Origin: Discostella pseudostelligera
Lineage: Eukaryota; Bacillariophyta; Thalassiosirophyceae; Thalassiosirales; Thalassiosiraceae
Direction: 5' to 3'
Length of the DNA stretch: 12,699 nt
Assembly: GCA_036940085.1 (NCBI GenBank)
Contig: JALLBK010000851.1
Location: 1-12,699 of the forward strand
The position numbers and the translations under genes are program-made. Below the pieces are notes generated by a model. That model worked only from the letters and a program-made list of their open reading frames with translations. It was not told the origin of the DNA and did no database searches. Below are positions 8,201 through 12,699 of this stretch, one piece after another. Numbering within the stretch: position 1 is the stretch's first letter; each line of letters opens with the position of its first letter.

Positions 8201-9336
8201 ACAAGTGTATTGTTAGGGAAGCTTGACGATTGAGATGCTAGCTGTTGCTGTCGCGCATCAGGGTGGTGGTTGTTGTTACTACTCTCATCCCCGTTTTTGT
8301 TAACCCTAGACGCCACAATGGCTTGGGAGGAAGTGGATGCTTCCTTGCGTCTATCAAGTTCCTGAGCCTTCTCTTGGTACAACACCAATGTCCCAGCATG
8401 TTGGGAGTTTTCCAACTCCATATGAATATTAATTGAATTCTTCTGACTCTGACTCTTACTCTGACTCTGCCGACGGTTGCCCTGAGTTAAATTTCCAACA
8501 CTTTCCTTACGGTCCACCGTATCTATCGCTATTCTACGAACGTCACTGTTTGGTTTACTTAATGAAAGTTGGTTTCGTTTTGAAGTGGTTGGAGCTACCG
8601 CACCGGGTGAGGAGCTATTTGTTTTTGGCCTTGCAAGTCCTTCTCCGTTTGAATAATGAAATGCAGGCGAGGGGGTGCGCACCAACACCCTACCTTCGTC
8701 ACCATTAGGAGCAGTATTATTTGGTAACGGTTTCGATGAAGTAGTCGAATGTTGAGCCATATTATTACTCGTCAACACCTGTGAATTGTTACCGCCATTG
8801 CTCTGAACCGTCCGTCTTATATTCGACCCAGATCGTTGCGCTCGCAAACTTTGCATCCTAATGGCAATTTCCGCATCATGATTCGTCCTGGTTACTGCAG
8901 TGGCAGTGGCCTGAGCAAAGATCGATGATGCCTGAATTTGACCCTGGTCCATTCGAAAGGTAGACGACATATTGTGAATTCTATCCCCCTCTCCCATTAT
9001 AACAGCTCCACGTGGTAACTGATGATGCGGATATCCCCCATTAGTACCCGTCGTCCAATCACCAACACTTGGCATGGTCAGTGCGCTCACCGCGGTATCA
9101 TCATCGACATATAATACATCCCCATTGTTGTTGTTGGCGATGGCAGCAGTATTCGTATTCGGTGCCATTGCAGTGCGTACAGCGCCATCAGCGGAGAAGT
9201 TGTTGACATCAATGGATAGAGAGGTTAAGCGGAACAAGAGGCTGGGATCCTTTTTAATGTCGCCTATCATAGCCTTCATGGCCTGGAGGTCATCGGTGGT
9301 GATCTCCTCGTCCTTGGCTTCGGAGCTTGCTGTCAT
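5260..9336 (-). CDS. Paralog B: Cys/His motif, MORN-like unit and WTYA-core domain protein (single exon)
   Basis: One uninterrupted frame of 1358 residues. ATG 9334-9336 is the first in-frame ATG; upstream there is only a TTG (9381) right after a TAA. Residues 1-850 are largely disordered and Ser/Gln/Asn-rich. Modules: Cys/His motif at 854-887 (C854, C860, H863, H865, GGWK 875-878, C884, C887); a charged Lys/Glu-rich helix (about 889-930) that could be a coiled coil or nuclear signal; a MORN-like unit at about 1049-1085 (YTGAVNEQY, PNGQG, YDRG, GIWYNG); and a C-terminal domain at 1124-1206 (YTIGDTG, DMIID, RPGDAAFV, WTYA from W1166, W1200, VRP). The tail is Ser-rich with an SRSRSRSKSRQRS tract. 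The same modules in the same order on the same strand make it a tandem paralog of A, with linkers of very different length. No catalytic motif seen; function unknown. Confidence 0.88.
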   Translation of the reverse strand: MTASSEAKDEEITTDDLQAMKAMIGDIKKDPSLLFRLTSLSIDVNNFSADGAVRTAMAPNTNTAAIANNNNGDVLYVDDDTAVSALTMPSVGDWTTGTNGGYPHHQLPRGAVIMGEGDRIHNMSSTFRMDQGQIQASSIFAQATATAVTRTNHDAEIAIRMQSLRAQRSGSNIRRTVQSNGGNNSQVLTSNNMAQHSTTSSKPLPNNTAPNGDEGRVLVRTPSPAFHYSNGEGLARPKTNSSSPGAVAPTTSKRNQLSLSKPNSDVRRIAIDTVDRKESVGNLTQGNRRQSQSKSQSQKNSINIHMELENSQHAGTLVLYQEKAQELDRRKEASTSSQAIVASRVNKNGDESSNNNHHPDARQQQLASQSSSFPNNTLVQYRPVSTSKNSSKVHNEPAQRSLKTKNVHQQHPVHEGERSSSKQPSSTLSNSRRHSSRRSDRRRDAQISTDHTAETEATTQSSKALIEAFSSSSPALMSSTMQQHSPVESGISDSGFNPNEPSYSRRGQSAGRARNDSGSGKVKSRHGRAVSSSHHVDEYERKPSSSHRSKHKIRYHSPSYLRMSTSSTMLSPIASSPGEGCRSSAESQRADQSQSSPKIKAAELLKQSDSMSLPFSTECRRWSVDELNDSSIVHMQTLLRNERHHAKLKGTRARAETEPTTAGAESESPDKTVGAEGNDNVSTLVNDLHVNAGPHLPPQSPLPMSPAQSSLGHRLTHLSMLDRNRQHHDQRSERSESGRSVISRLFNPVKRSNSSHEGWGSNGGHSPIANVDHEGCGIVSLKSPDVEIPKVVNQQSPPEGQVNAAVDDDKSYHLVNHESSLHSPGHRHITSHEGVTSDYLAAKANGSMRGPQFCDERGRCQVHPHIRLLKPKMFGGWKVLLQYCPDCVLEQLKKNQENLTRIQLQQKKEEEKNKRKSKREKERHQSTHRHRADPIIGKDVGDVEFTPLSEKVKSRNHTKDREKQQEEPKQEGLITPSDDVLDKVTPVTSNDQLIDHEQAASSNKVENCKQDPPPPPLPAETPPEPSTDSIVSHKESNPKRVNGLPWIDYNGNSGRYTGAVNEQYLPNGQGVMIYDRGLISAGIWYNGVLDTEDSASRAQIAATEVEAPKNEHTPAAVPAKVLPKYTIGDTGRTEDMIIDTKKVTAALIAEFRPGDAAFVCRTDGRWTYAVAKSRTHGDNAAIKFKVNIRGSTKEFPMSQWGGFVRPIREPPRSANDGDSSQLHQESASSAAATSLNKSLSTLGDFLDSQSGSNSVAGNFMRQDSDVSISSARSAPLLINDTRSGRLPQRSSQNLTTARMKIPSRSRSRSKSRQRSLNTSFPNLLSSDMSVSEENVDGQVNDVWETASGSGYRLRGIDP
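8442..8470 (-). repeat. Hexanucleotide repeat encoding Ser-Gln/Ser-Lys dipeptides in paralog B
   Basis: Imperfect tandem copies of tctgac/tcttac on the plus strand are read as alternating Ser and Gln/Lys codons (SQSKSQSQK) in the long disordered N-terminal half of paralog B. Likely slippage-derived. Confidence 0.7.
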
Positions 9337-9867
9337 GGCAGGCCAACCTCGATTAAGATTGCCTCGCGGCGACCAATGCAATTAATGATCAATGATTCCC
9401 AGGACATACCATACACTGGTCACTTCGTCGGCCGGCGGCGGAGAGATTGCAATGATCATGAAGGTAATGATAAGTTACAAAATTCGCGATGAACATCGAT
9501 GAACATCGATCCCTTTCAGGGAAGCGAAGAAGAAAGTCATATTTGTCACCCCTATGTGCAGCTGTTTTTGTGAGTGCTGCGTCGCTCTTGCCAGACACCG
9601 AGATAAGTAGATAAGTGAGTAGAAGATGCAATAGATACAATTATGACCGGAGTTGTGACCTCCTGTGACGCATGATGAGGAAGCTGTTTCTGAAATACAG
9701 TACTTATCGTAAGCTTCCTTATTATTCGACAGCACTTTTGTCCGATGGGGCAAAGACACGAACAAGCATGTACCTGCCATTAAGTAGTACGATACTCTAC
9801 TCATACCGAAATCAGAAATGCCCGATTAGGGGTTATCCGTATTTTCATTGGGATGGTTCGGGTTGAT

Positions 9868-9982
9868 GTCTCCCGCCATAATATTGCCACGTGTAAGTGA
9901 CAGTTGTAAAATCATCACGTCTCCCGCCAAAATATCTGCCACGTGTAATTGAAATTGCCTTTATCCTCTCTCCCGCCAAAAT
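9868..9982 (+). promoter_or_regulatory. Three E2F-like TCTCCCGCC elements with two G-boxes
   Basis: TCTCCCGCC occurs at 9869-9877, 9920-9928 and 9969-9977, in the same orientation and about 50 bases apart. The last two extend to TCTCCCGCCAAAAT, whose complement ATTTTGGCGGGAGA fits the known E2F/DP consensus TTTSSCGC. CACGTG follows the first two at 9888-9893 and 9940-9945, so a unit of roughly 30 bases (TCCCGCC, AT-rich spacer, CCACGTGTAA) is repeated. The cluster lies about 185-300 bases upstream of the zinc-finger ATG and about 530-650 upstream of paralog B's ATG. Recurrence and spacing are seen; binding by E2F or bHLH/bZIP factors is inferred. Confidence 0.6.
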
Positions 9983-9989
9983 TGTCATT

Positions 9990-10044
9990 GCACCGTCCAC
10001 CACGCACGCACCACCCACCAAAACCACCACCACCATCACCATCG
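9990..10044 (+). repeat. CAC-rich low-complexity tract upstream of the zinc-finger gene
   Basis: An almost G-free run made of CAC, CCA and ACC triplets (caccgtccaccacgc..., accaccaccatcacc) lies about 120-175 bases before the start codon. It is probably part of the 5' leader or core promoter; no TATA box is seen near it. Confidence 0.5.
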
Positions 10045-10164
10045 ATTCCAACCCATTCATAATCCATAACCATTAACCATAATACTTGCCTCCGCTTGCC
10101 GCTTGCCGAAACAAAAGGCCCAAATACTATCTACGGTTCTTCCTGAAACGAGCAAAGACCAACC

Positions 10165-10702
10165 ATGGGAAAAGGTTCTAACGTCCAAAAGGCACAAGCC
10201 GCTCGTGAGCGCAACCAAAAGAAACTTGGAAAGAGCGATGAAGAACGGAAGTAAGTCGGAAATCGATTTTCGTGCATTGGCTGTCCCCGCACCTTCGCCC
10301 GCGATGTACATGTAGCGAGGGCGAGTAGCGCTGCGCTCCTTCCATAATCATGTATGAATATTCTGACATAATTTATTGAACTCGTACCATATCTGCCTCA
10401 GGGCCTCCGCCGCGAAAGTGAAACTAGATTCGGCCGCATTCATGTGTAAAATCTGCCGCCAAACTTTCATGATCAATGCCAAGACATCGCTCCTGTATCT
10501 GCATGTTACTGCCAAACACCCAGAAAAAAAGGATGAACCGACGCTATGTTTCGATGCACTCGCGGGCTATGATCCCGCCGATCCGGATGGGTTAAAGGCT
10601 GCATCGGCACCGGTTGCGACTGTGGTGAAGCCGAAGAAGGTGGTGAAGAAAGAGGATGATTTGTCACTTTTGTTGGATGCTGGTTTGAAGAAGGGGAAGT
10701 AG
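10165..10702 (+). CDS. Small C2H2 zinc-binding protein, At2g23090/zf-met2-like (two exons)
   Basis: Exons 10165-10250 and 10402-10702 join across a 151-nt intron to give 128 residues. The ATG has a good context (aaccATGgg). Residues 1-36 are basic and Gln/Ala/Lys-rich (MGKGSNVQKAQAARERNQKK), like the N-terminus of the 4F5/SERF-type and At2g23090 group. Then comes FMCKICRQTF with C44, C47, H63 and H68 (CX2CX15HX4H) followed by AKHP, the zinc-binding core of that family (zf-met2). The C-terminal tail (about 75-128) is acidic then lysine-rich (VVKPKKVVKKEDD) and longer than in the plant protein. Such proteins are small, conserved in eukaryotes and poorly characterised; nucleic-acid or protein binding is assumed, not shown. 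The split Lys29 codon (AA then G) joins cleanly to ASAAKVK. The gene is divergent from paralog B and convergent with the nitronate monooxygenase gene. Confidence 0.9.
10251..10401 (+). other. Intron of the zinc-finger gene (151 nt)
   Basis: Donor GTAAGT at 10251-10256 and acceptor GCCTCAG ending at 10401. Unspliced, the first exon runs into the TAA of the donor. Splicing joins the basic N-terminus to the C2H2 core in frame. It sits between these two parts, as often seen for introns at domain edges. Confidence 0.9.
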
Positions 10703-11121
10703 TTGTAAAACGACAACATACGTCAGCTGCGACACAATGCGACAAAATGAAAGAGTGGAATTTCGTCATGGATGATTCGTCCCGCAAATCATGTTAGAAT
10801 CGAGTGTCTGGATGATGGGATCTGAACACGCTTTTGGGCGAGCATCATCTGGTTGAGTACATCGTGGTTAGTTGGTAACTCCGTGATAATCATTTCATAT
10901 CAATTTCTTGAGTTGTAATTCTGCACGATGCATGCTCTTCCCGGGAGAAAATGACAAATAGTGGGGAGGGGCGGGGGGGGAGAATTTTTCCGATTGAGTT
11001 GAAGTACCGCATGGACCATTCGATCAGGTGGTTACACATACGATAGCTGATATCCGTCTTTTCTGTTTATGTCACTTATGTTACTTTAAATTGCACGATG
11101 TGATGCCGGAAGTCCATCCGC
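10703..11121. other. Convergent intergenic region with a G-rich run
   Basis: The 419 bases between two 3' ends should contain both untranslated tails. No gene is visible. The clearest structure is the G-run at 10963-10980. I see no certain polyadenylation signal. Confidence 0.6.
10963..10980 (+). other. Candidate G-quadruplex run
   Basis: Four Gs, A, four Gs, C, eight Gs: sixteen guanines with only two single-base interruptions. This meets the usual four-tract G-quadruplex rule on the plus strand. It lies 261 bases past the zinc-finger stop and 142 bases past the nitronate monooxygenase stop, between convergent genes, where it could affect transcription ending. Structure and role are inferred. 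Confidence 0.6.
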
Positions 11122-12282
11122 TTACAAAAAGGTTGCAGAACACCTCGAGGATGCATCCATTGCCTCGTGCATCACACGTTGAACTAATTCATGCACTGTC
11201 GGAATATCCTCAATAAGACCCTGACTCTGACCAATAAATTGTACACCATCTTTGTAGTTTCCCTCTACGGTGGCTTTCATGAGTGAATCCGTCGCCGCAC
11301 CGAATTGTGCAATTATGTACATCTTTTCCCATTGGGTGAGTAATCCTGGTATTACTTTGTAGAGTGGTATGTCCATTTTTCGTGCCGCGACCAAAGCTCG
11401 ATAGACAACTACTGGCAACGATGCTGGATTTTTCATTAACCGTATTGCCTCATCATTCTTTAGCACTCGTGCTGGTATTCCATCAAAGTTCTTTCCATAC
11501 AATGTGTCACTTTCGGTACTGTTGGGACTCGATACAATCTCTTTCATTTGTTGGGCCAGTGGTGACTCTTGGGTAATTGCAAAGCGAGATCCCATTGCCA
11601 CTGCATCAGCACCAAGTGCTATCGCCGCTGCCAATCCTCGTCCATCAGCATATCCTCCCGCGGCAACAATGGGCACATCGGGATATCGACGTGCAATCGA
11701 AGGTGTTAGTACTAATGAGGTAACATCTCCCCCATGTGCCGCAGCCTCATGGCCAGTAAGCATTAATGCATCGGCTCCATAATCAATGGCACTTTGAGCA
11801 TGTTTGCTATTGGTAACAGTGGCCAATATCTTTCCACTATATTCGTGGACACGATCGGCAATCCAATTGCCTTTTCCGAGACTAATGTTCACAATGGGAA
11901 CTTGTTCGGCTATTGCTACCTCGACATTTTCTTTAGATCCGGGCATTAATAGGGTTGCTCCTATACCGAATGGTTGATCTGTTTGGGAACGGATGGTGCG
12001 AATGGCATGTCGTGTCTCGTCGGCGGTCAATGGTCCAGTGGCGAGAATCCCAACTCCTCCTTTGCGAAAGAGGTGCACACAACATATAAGCATAAGTTGA
12101 ATGCGATTGTCAAAATGAAAATCGCATTTCACATTTCACCACTTACCAGCATTGGAAACTGCCGCTACCAATGTAGGAGACGATATCCACGACATGCCCG
12201 GAAGCAATATGGGGTACTTGCATCCGAAAAGCGAAGTGATGCGGGTGCGCACGGCGGGAGCGGTGGCGGTGATGGCGGCCAT
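11122..12282 (-). CDS. Nitronate monooxygenase (2-nitropropane dioxygenase family), two exons
   Basis: Exons 12282-12147 and 12059-11122 give 357 residues. ATG 12280-12282 has a strong context (CCACCATGG); the frame further upstream has only a GTG and no ATG before a stop. The family is FMN-dependent TIM-barrel oxygenases that oxidise alkyl nitronates to a carbonyl compound and nitrite. Visible marks: TRITSLFGCKYPILLPGM at the N-terminus; SNAGGVGILATG across the splice site (42-54); GHEAAAHGG at 148-156, where His149 or His154 is the likely catalytic base; AAGGYADGRG (178-187) and GADAVAMGSRF (195-205), the phosphate- and flavin-binding strands; and VQFIGQSQG at 318-326. Length is normal. No targeting peptide or C-terminal SKL is evident, so a cytosolic site is likely. 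It would detoxify propionate 3-nitronate or similar compounds. Substrate is not provable, and related flavoenzymes such as enoyl-ACP reductase FabK share the fold. Confidence 0.92.
12060..12146 (-). other. Intron of the nitronate monooxygenase gene (87 nt)
   Basis: Donor GTAAGT at 12146-12141; acceptor CGCAAAG ending at 12060 after a short pyrimidine tract. The joined codon is G plus GA (Gly46), restoring the family motif SNAGGVG. A later AG three bases on would drop one Gly and fits the family less well. The intron carries a perfect 9-base inverted repeat, 12100-12108 and 12120-12128 (aatgcgatt / aatcgcatt). Confidence 0.9.
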
Positions 12283-12699
12283 GGTGGATTTGACCTCCTC
12301 AGACTTCCGAGAAACTCTCTCTCGGATTTTCCCCCGTCGATATTTCACTCGTCGAACTCTACCTCGAACTCCCTCGGAATATGATTACTCTAGAGTATCG
12401 ACAAGATCTTTCTATCCAAACAATGAATGCGTCTAATGAAAAGGAAATCATCGTCGACATTCGACGTCGATGTCGATGCCGATGCAGCTGCTGCTTTGTT
12501 GCCTGCGCTTGTTTGGTGGAAAGATATGGCGGGAACATGAAACAAAGATTAGGCGGGAACTGTTAATTTCAAATTTAATTTTAGGGAGCTCCATTCAAAT
12601 GTCATGACGAACTCAAATATCGTTCGGGTGGGGCGCAAAAACAAATACCTACTATTACTTTTCCACTTTAACTCTTTTCAGGGGGGGTGTCGCTCAGTA
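12283..12699. other. Upstream region of nitronate monooxygenase to the window end
   Basis: This holds the gene's leader and promoter, including the two TTCCCGCC elements. A short run of GTCGAT/GCCGATG-type repeats lies near 12451-12487. A cag plus seven-G stretch sits near 12679. No supported coding region; the small open frames look accidental. Confidence 0.5.
12526..12561 (-). promoter_or_regulatory. Two TTCCCGCC (E2F-like) elements upstream of nitronate monooxygenase
   Basis: GGCGGGAAC occurs on the plus strand at 12528-12536 and 12552-12560, 24 bases apart, so reads GTTCCCGCC toward the nitronate monooxygenase gene, about 250-280 bases before its ATG. Orientation relative to the gene and distance match the TCTCCCGCC cluster before the zinc-finger gene. 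They could instead serve a gene beyond the right edge. Factor identity is inferred. Confidence 0.5.

Larger units (their letters stand above)
9337..10164. other. Divergent intergenic region between paralog B and the zinc-finger gene
   Basis: This stretch of 828 bases lies between two divergent start codons and should carry both promoters and leaders. The right third holds the TCCCGCC/CACGTG cluster (9868-9982) and a CAC-rich leader tract. Near 9488-9510 a ten-base unit gatgaacatc is directly repeated. The open frames here show no protein-like pattern that I recognise, and I found no tRNA. Confidence 0.6.

Noticed and set aside
9337..9381. N-terminal extension of paralog B starting at TTG 9381
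   Set aside because: No ATG, and a TAA lies immediately upstream; ATG 9336 is the first real start.
9389..9804. Minus-strand frames of 83 and 109 codons upstream of paralog B
   Set aside because: Composition is Cys/Ser/Tyr-mixed with no recognisable domain, and they overlap each other. I found no splice signal that clearly ties them to paralog B.
9850..9870. Possible tRNA B-box (GGTTCGGG...)
   Set aside because: It does not fit GGTTCGANNCC and no matching A-box or acceptor stem is visible.
9845..10311. Minus-strand frames antisense to the zinc-finger gene's promoter and first exon
   Set aside because: They overlap a well-supported gene and its regulatory cluster and show no domain pattern.
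12060..12132. Separate start for the second part of the nitronate monooxygenase at 12132
   Set aside because: The start would be GTG and the first 24 codons are intron sequence. Splicing from 12147 to 12059 restores the SNAGGVG motif.
12283..12348. 22-residue extension of nitronate monooxygenase starting at 12348
   Set aside because: The codon is GTG, while ATG 12282 has a strong CCACCATGG context and fits family start positions.
12152..12436. 94-codon plus-strand frame at the right end
   Set aside because: It is antisense to the first exon of nitronate monooxygenase and resembles nothing known.

Overview
The window looks like nuclear DNA from a compact eukaryotic genome. The best guess is a diatom or another photosynthetic stramenopile. 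Supporting this: short spliceosomal introns (83, 87 and 151 nt), all with a GTAAGT donor; short intergenic gaps; long single-exon genes encoding disordered Ser/Gln/Asn-rich proteins; and a PPR-like/helicase-associated repeat protein at the left edge. The organism call rests on gene style and recalled family resemblance, not on a marker gene.

Layout, left to right. (1) 3-524 (+): the 3' end of a repeat protein with 39-residue PPR-like units and a helicase-associated-like C-terminal segment. (2) 790-4730 (-): a 1285-residue, two-exon gene (paralog A). (3) 5260-9336 (-): a 1358-residue, single-exon gene (paralog B). A and B lie in tandem and share three modules in the same order: a CX5CX2HPH...GGWK...CPxC candidate metal-binding motif, one divergent MORN-like unit, and a C-terminal domain with a WTYA core ending in VRP. 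The modules are joined by very long low-complexity linkers. (4) 9337-10164: an intergenic region between divergent genes, with three evenly spaced TCTCCCGCC (E2F-like) elements and two CACGTG boxes. (5) 10165-10702 (+): a two-exon gene for a small C2H2 zinc-binding protein of the At2g23090/zf-met2 type. (6) 10703-11121: a convergent intergenic region with a strong G-run. (7) 11122-12282 (-): a two-exon nitronate monooxygenase (2-nitropropane dioxygenase family) gene. (8) 12283-12699: its upstream region, with two TTCCCGCC elements.

The most unusual content is the tandem A/B pair. The shared modules are clear by eye, but I can assign no biochemical function. They are best read as scaffold-like proteins. 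SR-rich tracts hint at a nuclear role, and the C-terminal module resembles a Tudor/SH3-like barrel. The zinc-finger and nitronate monooxygenase genes have no evident link to the pair, but both have similar TCCCGCC elements upstream. I saw no CRISPR array, transposon, tRNA or rRNA.
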